DNA of 34,677 bases, taken from NCBI GenBank assembly GCA_019694465.1, contig JAIBBV010000043.1, positions 1 through 34,677 on the forward strand, in the 5' to 3' direction. This stretch comes from Oligoflexia bacterium (GTDB lineage: Bacteria > Bdellovibrionota_C > UBA2361 > JAFLCA01). How positions within the stretch are numbered: the first letter of the stretch is position 1; each line of letters opens with the position of its first letter. Below the pieces are notes generated by a model, which saw only the letters and a program-made list of their open reading frames with translations, had not been told where the DNA came from and made no database searches. Shown one piece after another: positions 15,262 through 23,855 of the stretch. The position numbers were made by a program, and so were the translations under genes.

Positions 15262-17067
15262 TTAACGAGTACAAAAATAGTGATAAACAGCCAGAAGTAC
15301 GGACTTACCAGTAGGTCTGGTGACTTTAAGCGGCGGTGTCGCGCCTGTAGAATCGGTTCTACATAGAAGGCCACCATTTATCAAACGCTCGGTAAGCCCG
15401 GTAGTAAAATTAAACTCACCTTGCAAATTACTCCAGTGCTGCTGTAACGCCGCGCTGCTGTAGATTCCAGACTTGCCCTTTACCGTTAGGCAATAAGTTA
15501 CAAGATCTAGGACTAAACTGCCTGGGTACCCCGCTTCATCAAGCTTGCCAGCCAGCAAAATTGGATCAGCACTACCTAAACGAACAACTCCAATGGTACC
15601 AGGTGCCAATTCATTCCAACTTTGGAACTGCGCGATTAATCGAGGTAGTCGATCTGGAAAGGCCAGGCCCTCAATATTGAAATACGGATTAAATGGAAGA
15701 GGTAATAGAGCGCGCGAAGAAGCCACATTAAGCCCCTCAAGTCCTTCTCGTAATCGAAGCAAATTGGCACAATAGGCTTCGAATTCCCCATCCGCCAGCG
15801 TCAAACCACGTAGACTTGTTTGCAATACTCGCTCGTGAATACGTGGGTCCCCGCACGCGGCGCCTATCCGATCTACCCGCTTTTCAAGCAGATCAGCCGA
15901 TTTGAGGGATTCAAGAGCTTGTCTAAGCTCTTCCACAAATGCAGCCTTACCTTTCGAATCGCGCGGGCCATACAAAGTGGCAAGGTCCTGAACTCTCCGC
16001 TCAAACTCCGGTTGAATGACTGATGTAGCCGCATCGGGGGCACTCCGCGCTGCCACTACTCGTTCACCAATCGCAGCATTTTCCGCTCGAGCTGCTAAGG
16101 TAGGGTTAATCAAATTATTTATTGCCCGCGCTTGATCAGGGGTGAGTAGGGCATTTTCCTGGCGTAACTTTCCAACCATAGCCCGCACCTCAGCCGCCTT
16201 CTCTATTAGAACTCCTGCGCCCCTTGCAGGGTCAATCATCCAGCCAATAATAGCTCTGAGTTCAGGTGGAAAATTCTCCCCTCCCCATGGTTCAACATTT
16301 AGGGCCACACTTGCCGCTGTAAAGATACTCTCAATTTCTCTGCAAATATTTCCGAATACTTCCGGCTTTGCAGCTAACTTTGAAACATACCAAACTAGCT
16401 CCTCAATACCGCCAGTTCCCTTAAATAGCTGCGGAGTTTTTGAAGGTCCCTGCAAAATTTCCTCAACCACAAGTAGACTATTCTTTAATGCTTGAAGGCA
16501 TTCTGCGCCCCCGTACTGCACTACCCCAGCGCGTTCCAAAAACACAGGGATTTGTAACAAGTGCTCCAGTTCTCGGCGCATTTCAAGGCCTTGCCGGGCA
16601 ATTTTTTGTTCCAACGAGTTATCAGCATCGGCCGCCTCCGCCGCAGAATGAATAGCTTTACCGCGAAAGTGGTCAGGAAGCCGCAGCAGCGTCGAAGCGT
16701 ATCCCTCCAAAGCTGCCGGCATCAGACCTGAAACTAGGCTTCCCCCCGCAGCGGAGGCACTCGGCACGCTACCCGCGTCATCCGTCATGCCTCTTAAGTC
16801 TCCTATATCACAGCACAGCGCCCCTTCCTTGCTGCATAGACGCGTTAGTACAATCGCCCCAACCCTAGCACAGATCTGAAGCGCTCTTTCTGAGAATAGC
16901 GCCTCACTAGACGCGAGTCTCAGTTCAACTGCACTTACGGCCTGTAAGAGAGCGTCTTTGATCTCACACTGCGCCGCGAGGATCTCGTCACGCTTTACGC
17001 CCCATTCCTTAGGAGAGAACATCAAACTTAGATTGTGTCCTGCGGTGCTGCTCTGCATGTTCGCCAT
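15262..17067 (-). CDS. Large helical protein of unknown function
   Basis: I do not recognise this 601-aa protein. It has no signal peptide or membrane segment and is rich in Ala, Leu and Glu, so mostly alpha-helical. Six Cys lie in the first 235 residues. The C-terminal 85 residues (from about 515) read like a winged-helix domain, with SSAALQQHW and TERLINGGLLCR as possible helices; this is a guess. It stands alone on the minus strand, convergent with the EamA gene and divergent from the kinase operon. The start is ATG at 17067 or at 17058; no strong Shine-Dalgarno helps choose. Confidence 0.7.
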   Translation of the reverse strand: MANMQSSTAGHNLSLMFSPKEWGVKRDEILAAQCEIKDALLQAVSAVELRLASSEALFSERALQICARVGAIVLTRLCSKEGALCCDIGDLRGMTDDAGSVPSASAAGGSLVSGLMPAALEGYASTLLRLPDHFRGKAIHSAAEAADADNSLEQKIARQGLEMRRELEHLLQIPVFLERAGVVQYGGAECLQALKNSLLVVEEILQGPSKTPQLFKGTGGIEELVWYVSKLAAKPEVFGNICREIESIFTAASVALNVEPWGGENFPPELRAIIGWMIDPARGAGVLIEKAAEVRAMVGKLRQENALLTPDQARAINNLINPTLAARAENAAIGERVVAARSAPDAATSVIQPEFERRVQDLATLYGPRDSKGKAAFVEELRQALESLKSADLLEKRVDRIGAACGDPRIHERVLQTSLRGLTLADGEFEAYCANLLRLREGLEGLNVASSRALLPLPFNPYFNIEGLAFPDRLPRLIAQFQSWNELAPGTIGVVRLGSADPILLAGKLDEAGYPGSLVLDLVTYCLTVKGKSGIYSSAALQQHWSNLQGEFNFTTGLTERLINGGLLCRTDSTGATPPLKVTRPTGKSVLLAVYHYFCTR

Positions 17068-17274
17068 CTAATAAATTGCTCTAAACGCCGCTATTGTTAT
17101 AGGCACTACCTGCAATTATGTTGCATTAGTTACAGTAGGCGGGGTGCTGATAGCCTCCCCTTTCTAGCCTCTGCCAAGTAGCCATCCTTTCTACATTTTT
17201 TTAGGCTTTTCCAGGCACTTATGCTTTCAAGCAGCAATTCCGACTATCCAAAGGCAGTACCAGAATTGGGACAG

Positions 17275-17329
17275 GCAGGGTTGGGCTTCATTCTACTTAA
17301 AGGCTAAATGTGAAGCAGTTCAACCCTGC
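17275..17329 (+). promoter_or_regulatory. Large stem-loop in the leader of the kinase operon
   Basis: GCAGGGTTG (17275-17283) pairs perfectly with CAACCCTGC (17321-17329). Inside it, GCTTCA (17285-17290) pairs with TGAAGC (17311-17316) across a small asymmetric internal loop, leaving a 20-nt apical loop. It ends 43 nt before the kinase start. It does not match a riboswitch class I know. Confidence 0.55.
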
Positions 17330-17337
17330 AGCGGGAG

Positions 17338-17366
17338 AAGCGCCTTTTATTTGAGGGCGGCTTTTT
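17338..17366 (+). terminator. Terminator-like hairpin just before the kinase start
   Basis: AAGCGCC (17338-17344) pairs with GGCG-g-CTT (17356-17363), with an 11-nt loop and one bulged G, and runs into TTTTT (17362-17366). It ends 6 nt before the ATG and includes the start of the ribosome-site region, so it could act as an attenuator. The stem is short, so this is tentative. Confidence 0.35.
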
Positions 17367-17372
17367 GAGGGG

Positions 17373-19328
17373 ATGGATAATTCAATGAACGGGGCGATCG
17401 AATCGATAGCAACAAGGAAGTCGCTTCGACAGCGTCTAGTGCTATTTATAATAGGTCTGTCAACTATAGCCTTGCTAGCCAGCGCTAGCACTATCGTGTG
17501 GATTGAGGCACACGCAATTAGACTTCAACGCAATACCGATCTTGATATTCTCGCAACTACTATCGCCAATAATTCCGCCGCCGCTCTAGCTTTCAATGAT
17601 CAAGCTGCAGCACGCGAGATCATCCAATCCATACAGCTTGATTCCGACATCGTGGAGGCAATAATCTTCGATAGGGCTGGAAATGTCTTCGCACGCTATT
17701 CGCGCTCAACTTCCCCACTAAATGACTCTAGTATACTGCACTATTTGGATATCTTCCCTGCTATTCACAGCTCCAAAGCAATCAGCCTAAAGCAGGAGTA
17801 TCTAGGCACCCTAAGCATTAGCAGCACCACCGGCAAACTCAAACAGCGCATGGCGCGATTTCTAAATTGGATCGCCTTAATCACAGCTGCTTGCATTGCC
17901 GTAGTTATCGTTATCTCTAGATGGCTCGGAGCAACTGTGCTAGCCCCAATTATTCGACTATCCGAGGTAGCCGCAATTGTCACATCGACTAAGAACTATG
18001 CATTGCGCGCAAGTAGCGACTCTCCAGACGAAGTGGGCCTCTTGGTTGATAGCTTCAATTTAATGCTATCAGAAATTCAGCGGCGCGATGAGCAGCTAAG
18101 CCACGAGCACCAACAGCTCGAACAACGCGTAGCTGAAAGAACGCGCGAGCTTGTCGTCGCCAAGGATCTTGCGGAAACCGCAAACCGAGCCAAAGGGCAA
18201 TTTTTAGCAAATATGAGCCATGAGCTGCGCACACCACTTAACGCAGTAATAGGCTATGCAGATCTTTTGGCTTCACGCGATGATGTTTCAGGTGAAGTGC
18301 GGGAACAGCTGCAAACTATACACTCATCTGGCTCATTATTGCTCGCGCTTATTAACGACATATTGGATCTTTCAAAGATAGACTCTCATAAAATGCAGGT
18401 AGAGTCTGTCCCGTGCGATCTGGTCAAAATAGTTCAAGGGATTCCTCCTCTATTCATGCCAAGCGCGCGAGAAAAGGGAATCGACTTACTCCTCTCGCTT
18501 GACCCAAATATGCCAACTAAAGTTATGGCTGACCCGGTTCGCTTACGTCAGGTTCTGGTCAACTTGGTGGGCAACGCAGTCAAATTTACAGAAAAGGGCA
18601 AGGTAGAATTGTCTGTACAGGTAGTGTCAAGAGACGAGCGGAACTTAACCACCACTTTCCTAATCCGTGACAGTGGAATTGGTATTCCTCAGAACAAACT
18701 CGCAACCATATTTCAGGCATTCGATCAGGCCGACGGATCGACCACACGCCGATTTGGCGGCACAGGCCTGGGACTTAGCATCGCCTCCGGACTCGTGCAG
18801 CTAATGGGCAGCAAGATCTCTGTCAATAGCCAAGAAGGTCTAGGTAGCGAGTTCTCATTCACATTGAAGCTCCCGCTCCCCTCGCGCAAGGAAGCACCTC
18901 CCAAACCTCAGCCTGCCAAATATACTTCACAAATTTCTGCGCTTCATGCCACCAAGTTCACGGTGCTGGTAGCAGAGGACAATGCTGTTAATACAAAGCT
19001 TGTGACCGCTATTCTGGCTAAGTGTGGCTACAAGGTCATCTGCGCAGCTGATGGAGTTGAAGCAGTCGAACAATTTAGCAAGCACCCAATCGATATAATC
19101 CTAATGGACCTCCAAATGCCTCGCATGAGCGGGATAGAAGCAACAAAGAATATTCGGACTATGTCCTCGGGGGCCAAGGTTCCAATAATTGCACTAACTG
19201 CACACGCATTTGAAGAAAGCAAGGACGAGTGCCTAAAAGCCGGGATTGACGTGCACCTCGCAAAGCCTATTGACGCCAAGCAATTAATTAGTACGATTGA
19301 AAAGCTCCTCGTAAGAGCATCCTCTTAA
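17373..19328 (+). CDS. Hybrid sensor histidine kinase: CHASE8-like - HAMP - HisKA - HATPase - REC
   Basis: This 651-aa membrane protein has TM1 (about 21-43), a CHASE8-like periplasmic domain (about 44-160) with NTDLDILATTIANNSAAAL and DSDIVEAIIFDRAGNVFARY, TM2 (about 164-186), HAMP (about 187-240) and a coiled coil. HisKA follows with SHELRTP (His283), then HATPase with NLVGNAVKF, DSGIGIP and GGTGLGLS (about 385-500), and a receiver with AEDN, MDLQMP (Asp579) and AKPID (Lys631). All phosphotransfer residues are present. No HPt or output regulator is encoded in the window, so a relay partner must lie elsewhere. It starts at ATG 17373 or 17385, with GAGGGG just upstream. The YfiR and TonB-receptor genes follow within 20 nt each, forming an operon. 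Confidence 0.93.
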   Translation: MDNSMNGAIESIATRKSLRQRLVLFIIGLSTIALLASASTIVWIEAHAIRLQRNTDLDILATTIANNSAAALAFNDQAAAREIIQSIQLDSDIVEAIIFDRAGNVFARYSRSTSPLNDSSILHYLDIFPAIHSSKAISLKQEYLGTLSISSTTGKLKQRMARFLNWIALITAACIAVVIVISRWLGATVLAPIIRLSEVAAIVTSTKNYALRASSDSPDEVGLLVDSFNLMLSEIQRRDEQLSHEHQQLEQRVAERTRELVVAKDLAETANRAKGQFLANMSHELRTPLNAVIGYADLLASRDDVSGEVREQLQTIHSSGSLLLALINDILDLSKIDSHKMQVESVPCDLVKIVQGIPPLFMPSAREKGIDLLLSLDPNMPTKVMADPVRLRQVLVNLVGNAVKFTEKGKVELSVQVVSRDERNLTTTFLIRDSGIGIPQNKLATIFQAFDQADGSTTRRFGGTGLGLSIASGLVQLMGSKISVNSQEGLGSEFSFTLKLPLPSRKEAPPKPQPAKYTSQISALHATKFTVLVAEDNAVNTKLVTAILAKCGYKVICAADGVEAVEQFSKHPIDIILMDLQMPRMSGIEATKNIRTMSSGAKVPIIALTAHAFEESKDECLKAGIDVHLAKPIDAKQLISTIEKLLVRASS

Positions 19329-19338
19329 GACTAAGCAT

Positions 19339-19878
19339 ATGAGGCGACAGCCTTCCTTATTGCTCTTATGCGCTGCACTTCTTCTGGTGCATGGCCCAAG
19401 TACTAGTCTTACTTTTGCGCAAAGTGCTAGTGAATTTCAGGTAAAAGCTGCGTTTGTACTAAATTTTCTGCGCCTATCAGAATTCCCAGAAACAGACCTT
19501 GACCGCTCAGGATATTCAATATGCATCCTAGCCTCTGACTCAGCCATTGAGGGCTTTAAGCTCATGAATGGAAAGTTAGTAAACGGGAAACCAGTCACTA
19601 TTTTATCACTCGGCGAGCAAAATCAAACTAACTGCGATGCGCTCTATATTGCCCCCAATCATCTAGAACAGGGCCGTACAGCTCTTCGCCGTTTTGCAAA
19701 GAACAGCACTCTAACAATCGGGGAAGCGCCTGATCTGCTCTCTGATGGATTGGTAGTTAGATTCTTCCTTGAGGAAGGAAAAGTTAAGTTCGAGATAAAT
19801 GTAAATGCAGTCAATGAAAAGAAGTTGAAGCTAAGTTCTAAACTCTTAAGCTTAGCCAGAATTGTGGGTCAGGATTAG
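19339..19878 (+). CDS. YfiR-family periplasmic protein (DUF4154)
   Basis: This 179-aa protein has a signal peptide (about 1-28) and then the family pattern: EFQVKAAFVLNFLRLSEFP at the start of the mature part and INVNAVNEKKLKLSSKLLSL near the end. In Pseudomonas YfiR is the periplasmic repressor of YfiN, binding its CHASE8-type domain, and its activity depends on disulfides. Two mature Cys (62 and 99) remain here, at roughly the spacing of the first YfiR pair; the second pair is absent. It lies 10 nt after the kinase, so the kinase periplasmic domain is the likely partner (inference). Confidence 0.9.
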   Translation: MRRQPSLLLLCAALLLVHGPSTSLTFAQSASEFQVKAAFVLNFLRLSEFPETDLDRSGYSICILASDSAIEGFKLMNGKLVNGKPVTILSLGEQNQTNCDALYIAPNHLEQGRTALRRFAKNSTLTIGEAPDLLSDGLVVRFFLEEGKVKFEINVNAVNEKKLKLSSKLLSLARIVGQD

Positions 19879-19897
19879 CGTAATTGGAAGACCGTAT

Positions 19898-21877
19898 ATG
19901 AAGCACACAACTTTAATAGCTGCACTTCTACTAACTCTATGGCAACTGGATGCCCAGGCGCAGACCGGGCCTGCCAATACTGCAACGCGAGATTTATCGG
20001 AACTTAGTCTCGAGTCGTTAATGGACATCGAAGTAACATCTGTATCGAAGCAAAAGGAAGCTGTCGCAGATGTCGCAGCTGCAATTTTTGTGCTGACGGG
20101 GGAGGACATTCATCGCTCAGGCGCTACCAGTATCCCAGAAGTATTACGTTTAGTGCCCGGACTACATGTAGCAAGAATTGACACAAATAGGTGGGCCATC
20201 TCAGCACGTGGCGCGAATGGTCTATTTGCTAATAGCCTATTGGTTTTAATTGATGGTCGCTCTGTTTATACCCCTCTATTTTCTGGTGTATACTGGGATG
20301 CCCAAGATACCATGCTCGAAGACATCGAACGTATCGAAGTGATCCGCGGCCCCGGGGCCACCATGTGGGGCTCGAATGCTGTAAATGGCGTGATCAACAT
20401 AATCACCAAGAGCAGCAAAGACACTACAGGCTCACTTGTCAGCGTAGGCGGAGGTAATGACGACCATGTAGTAGCCTCATTTCGGCATGGGTTGAAGCTT
20501 AATGATGAGCAATTTATAAAGATTTATGGCAAGGTTGCTGATCGCGGAAATTCACAGGGGTTAGGCGACAATTCAGATTTTGATTATTGGCGTAGCGGCC
20601 AGGGTGGCTTCCGCTTTGACTCCAGCAGCGCCAACTCCAGCTTTAAGCTGCAGGGTGATATCTACCGTGGCCGAGACGGAATTAGCGCAAATTTGCCCAT
20701 GTTGGACGCTCCCTATATCGAACACAGCGAATCGACCACTGAGTATAGCGGCGGAAACATTCTTGGCCGTTGGACACATGAGTTTCAAGACGATTCATCG
20801 CTTGCGATTCAGCTCTACTACGACGAGGCAGATAGGCAGGATATCTTCCTTAAATCTCGATACACAACTTTAGATTCCGATTTGCAATATCAGTTCGCTC
20901 TAGGCTCGCGCCATAACATGATTGTAGGCGGCGGCTTTCGATCGATCCAAGAGGATCTTGATTCACGAACAGCTCATTTCCAGGACGGTGAAGAATGGCG
21001 CGATTTAGTCAATTTTTTTGCTCAAGATGAAGTATCACTCATCCCGGAGACCCTCAAGTTAACTCTAGGTGCAAAGATTGAGCATAATGATTATACCGGC
21101 AGCGAATTTCAGCCCAGGGTCGCCCTAACTTATACCCCTGAAAAAAGGCATACAATCTGGGCATCCTTTGCACAAGCGAGCCGCATACCCTCTCGTGCGG
21201 AACATGACATCAATCTCACACTTTCCACCTTCCCTGGGGAAAGTGATCTACCGGTTGAGGTTAGTCTAATGGGCAATTCGGAGTTGCCAGCCGAACGACT
21301 CACCGCCTATGACATTGGCTACCGCGCGCAACTATCAGATCAGCTATCGATAGACACAAATCTTTTCTACAACGATCTAGCCTCAAACTTCGCGTACGTA
21401 CAGGGCGAGCCATACTTCTCTTCGGACGTATTACCACACGTCGTGTCCCCAATCAGTTTCCAGGATATTGGGAGTGCTCAAGTATATGGTGGTGGCGTTA
21501 CTGCCAATTGGCGACCATTTGAATCATGGCAGCTACAAGCATGGTATACCCACTGGGAGCTAAATTCATTTAGAACTTCTTCGGAAGATGAAAACCCGCA
21601 CAATCAATTCTCACTTAAATCGACCCTACAGCTTAGCAAGAACATTGATTTCTACACTCACCTCCGCTTCGTCGATAGTATACCAGCCTATTCGGTTGAT
21701 CCGTACACTGAGCTCAATGTGCGCTGGGCATGGCACATTAAAAGCGATATTGAACTGTCATTGAGCGGAATCAATTTGCTGCACCCGAAACATATGGAAT
21801 ACGCGCCTAACGTGGTGGGAATAGTCCCCTCGGAGATAGGTAGGGCTGTATTTGCGGCTTTACGGGTAGAGTTTTAG
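19898..21877 (+). CDS. TonB-dependent outer-membrane receptor
   Basis: This 659-aa protein has a signal peptide (about 1-22), a short DLSELSLESLMDIEVTSVSK segment and a plug domain (about 50-160) with SIPEVLRLVPGL, RGANGLFANSLLVLIDGRSVY, DIERIEVIRGPGATMWGSNAVNG in part, and INIITK. A 22-strand-type beta-barrel follows, ending in AALRVEF with a terminal Phe. Ligand is unknown: possibly a siderophore, oligosaccharide or peptide. The ATG at 19898 is preferred to an upstream start because GGAAG lies 7 nt before it and the signal peptide follows at once. It is the third gene of the kinase/YfiR operon, 19 nt after YfiR. Confidence 0.93.
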   Translation: MKHTTLIAALLLTLWQLDAQAQTGPANTATRDLSELSLESLMDIEVTSVSKQKEAVADVAAAIFVLTGEDIHRSGATSIPEVLRLVPGLHVARIDTNRWAISARGANGLFANSLLVLIDGRSVYTPLFSGVYWDAQDTMLEDIERIEVIRGPGATMWGSNAVNGVINIITKSSKDTTGSLVSVGGGNDDHVVASFRHGLKLNDEQFIKIYGKVADRGNSQGLGDNSDFDYWRSGQGGFRFDSSSANSSFKLQGDIYRGRDGISANLPMLDAPYIEHSESTTEYSGGNILGRWTHEFQDDSSLAIQLYYDEADRQDIFLKSRYTTLDSDLQYQFALGSRHNMIVGGGFRSIQEDLDSRTAHFQDGEEWRDLVNFFAQDEVSLIPETLKLTLGAKIEHNDYTGSEFQPRVALTYTPEKRHTIWASFAQASRIPSRAEHDINLTLSTFPGESDLPVEVSLMGNSELPAERLTAYDIGYRAQLSDQLSIDTNLFYNDLASNFAYVQGEPYFSSDVLPHVVSPISFQDIGSAQVYGGGVTANWRPFESWQLQAWYTHWELNSFRTSSEDENPHNQFSLKSTLQLSKNIDFYTHLRFVDSIPAYSVDPYTELNVRWAWHIKSDIELSLSGINLLHPKHMEYAPNVVGIVPSEIGRAVFAALRVEF

Positions 21878-21960
21878 TAGCCCTGGGGCCAGCGGGAGTC
21901 GGCCAGTGGAGCATTCTACGCTAGAGTAAGAGATTAAACCTATAGTTAATAATTTTAAGT

Positions 21961-21985
21961 AGCTAGAGTTCATACGACTCTAGCT
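21961..21985 (-). terminator. Perfect hairpin at the end of the binding-protein gene
   Basis: AGCTAGAGT (21961-21969) and ACTCTAGCT (21977-21985) form a perfect 9-bp stem with a 7-nt loop. It includes the stop codon (TAG) of the minus-strand binding protein and lies between convergent genes. On the minus strand it is followed by an AT-rich, not purely T, tail. Confidence 0.5.
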
Positions 21986-23056
21986 TATATCCTCAAACCC
22001 AGTGCCCTTAATCTGCCGAACAGTAAGATGGACATCCATCCAACGATCGCCATCTCGCTCGCGAACCGTAAAACTCCCCACCGCCCCCTTTCGCGGACCT
22101 GAGCCAAGCAGCGCTCGCATCAAGCTCTGCCCATCGACTGTACCGCGCGAGGCATAGGCCACCAATTTCGCCACGTCGTAGTGGATCGCTGCACCAGAGA
22201 TAACGCTGTCATTACCAACTTTCTCAAGGTACCTAGCGCTAAAGTCATGCTCAATCGCGCCAGTAACAAACCAAGCACCCTCTAATGCCCCATTCGCGAG
22301 CAACGCTTCGTTCTTGTCGTGCAGCATTTCACATCCAAAATATGCTAGTTTTAGCCCTAGGCTTATTGCTTGTTTAGCAACCAGGCCTGACTGCCCTGGA
22401 TTAACACAAAGCCCAAGCGCCTCAACTTCCTTGGCCCTAACTTTCAGGAGAAATGGCTTAAAATCCTGCGCAGCTCCATCATACTCTTCGTTTAGCACTA
22501 GCTGACCAGCAGGCACTGTAGACTTAATTCCATCCTGCACAGAACGGGCATAGTCACTGGTAGCTATCAAAAGTGCGATACGCCTATAGCCGCGTTGACT
22601 AGCCTCCTGCGCTATACGCTGTCCCTCCTGTTCACCACTCACCCAAGAACGCAGGACAAAATTGTACCCTCGCGCCACTGCTGTGTCGCTGGCCCACGCA
22701 ATGAGGGGCACTTTTTTCTTCTCAGCTAGTGGAGCAATTACTTTAGAGGGGCTCGAGCCAATTGAAATCAATACATCAACTTTATCTATATCCACCAGCT
22801 TATTGAAAGCAGCCACCGTCTTGCTGGGAGTAAATTGATCATCTTCATAAATCACATCAAATGCATCTGCTCCAAGATCACTGCGGGCTAGCTCAAATCC
22901 ATTCTTACTCGCTTCTCCGTACTCCCTTCCCGGACCAGAGAAGGCTCCAATAAATCCGACGCGAAGGCGCCGCTCGCACTGCACATCATGGCCAATAAGC
23001 ATGGCTCCAACCAATAAGCCCAGTACAAGCGAAAAAATTCTATCTCTTGAATTCAC
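21980..23056 (-). CDS. Periplasmic branched-chain-type substrate-binding protein (orphan)
   Basis: This 358-aa exported protein is of the type-1 periplasmic binding fold (Leu/Ile/Val-binding or AmiC-like). It has LRVGFIGAFSGPGREYGEASKNGFELA at the mature start (seen in pieces), VLISIGSSPSKVIAPLAEKKKVPLIAWAS, GYRRIALLIATSDYARSVQDG in part and a hinge. The GTG at 23056 is chosen because AGGGG (23063-23067) lies 6 nt upstream; a TTG at 23062 is also in frame. The signal peptide ends near DVQC, which is not a good lipobox. No permease or ATPase for it is nearby, so it may serve a distant transporter or act as a sensor. Confidence 0.88.
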   Translation of the reverse strand: MNSRDRIFSLVLGLLVGAMLIGHDVQCERRLRVGFIGAFSGPGREYGEASKNGFELARSDLGADAFDVIYEDDQFTPSKTVAAFNKLVDIDKVDVLISIGSSPSKVIAPLAEKKKVPLIAWASDTAVARGYNFVLRSWVSGEQEGQRIAQEASQRGYRRIALLIATSDYARSVQDGIKSTVPAGQLVLNEEYDGAAQDFKPFLLKVRAKEVEALGLCVNPGQSGLVAKQAISLGLKLAYFGCEMLHDKNEALLANGALEGAWFVTGAIEHDFSARYLEKVGNDSVISGAAIHYDVAKLVAYASRGTVDGQSLMRALLGSGPRKGAVGSFTVRERDGDRWMDVHLTVRQIKGTGFEDIS

Positions 23057-23149
23057 GAGCAACCCCTAAAGTTTGCAGAAGCTATAATATGTTGTGCTAC
23101 ACTTCTGCTCTGCTTTCAAGCTTAGAGTGCGGCGGGGAGGGTATCGCTT

Positions 23150-23833
23150 TTGAACTCCAATCTTAGCGGCTGGTTGGCCGCCTTAGTTTTTTTTGCTTTC
23201 ACAGTTTCTGGGCTGTTGGCGCAGGCACGCCTTTTGCTCCTTCGCGAGCGAGCTAGCATGACAGGCGCAATTACATGCAGTGAAATAAGCGCAGGGCTAC
23301 AACCTACCAGGGAGTTTCTCTCGTTTTTCTCCTTTATGTTGTTTGCCTTGTCCGCGCTAACCCGCAGTTACATAGATTACTTCTTACTCTGCACTCGCGT
23401 ACCGGCCGTACTTTTGAGCGCATTCATTTTGGTCATCCTAGCCCGACATTCAGCCGGCAAGGCTTGCATTTTTATGCGCATAACCTGGGCTTTGCTTGCA
23501 CTATTTACCTGTGTCTTCGTACTACGTATATTTAATTTATCACCACTACCGCTACATTTAGCAGGTCCAGTTGACATAGTACTGGCCGGGAGTTCTTTCG
23601 TCCTATTCGGATCGAAACTACAACAAGCGTCTCAAATGTATGCTTCCGGAAGGAGCGCGGCAGTTTCGACCTGGCGCGAGACTGGGATTTTCCTCAAGGA
23701 TGCGACTGGACTAATTTATGCTTTAAACATTGGGAATGAGCTATTCTGGGTAGGCCTCACGCATGTACTTTCTGGACTGTCCTCAACGCTAATCTTAAGC
23801 ATTAAGGTACGCAATCAGCGAACAGGTGCCTAA
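23150..23833 (+). CDS. Multi-pass membrane protein, possibly PQ-loop/SWEET-like
   Basis: This 227-aa protein has about six or seven hydrophobic segments. It starts at TTG (23150) with GGAGG 9 nt upstream; no ATG fits. The N-terminal FTVSGLLAQARLLL and the late KDATGLIYALNIGNELFWVGLTHVLSG in part recall the two halves of PQ-loop transporters, but the Pro-Gln pair is Ala-Gln, so the family is uncertain. It is divergent from the orphan binding protein across 93 bp that include a TATAAT (23083-23088) without a clear -35. A shared role is possible but unsupported. Confidence 0.7.
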   Translation: MNSNLSGWLAALVFFAFTVSGLLAQARLLLLRERASMTGAITCSEISAGLQPTREFLSFFSFMLFALSALTRSYIDYFLLCTRVPAVLLSAFILVILARHSAGKACIFMRITWALLALFTCVFVLRIFNLSPLPLHLAGPVDIVLAGSSFVLFGSKLQQASQMYASGRSAAVSTWRETGIFLKDATGLIYALNIGNELFWVGLTHVLSGLSSTLILSIKVRNQRTGA

Positions 23834-23855
23834 ACCGAGCCAACCCCAGAAACCC

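Larger units (their letters stand above)
17068..17372 (+). other. 305-bp divergent region with structured leader of the kinase operon
   Basis: No gene is seen. The first 200 bp are AT-rich and should hold promoters for both sides, but I find no convincing -35/-10 pair. The last 100 bp hold the two hairpins listed separately. Confidence 0.45.

Noticed and set aside
17275..17366. Cyclic-di-GMP (GEMM) or cobalamin riboswitch
   Set aside because: The conserved cores of these classes, as I know them, are not present in the leader.
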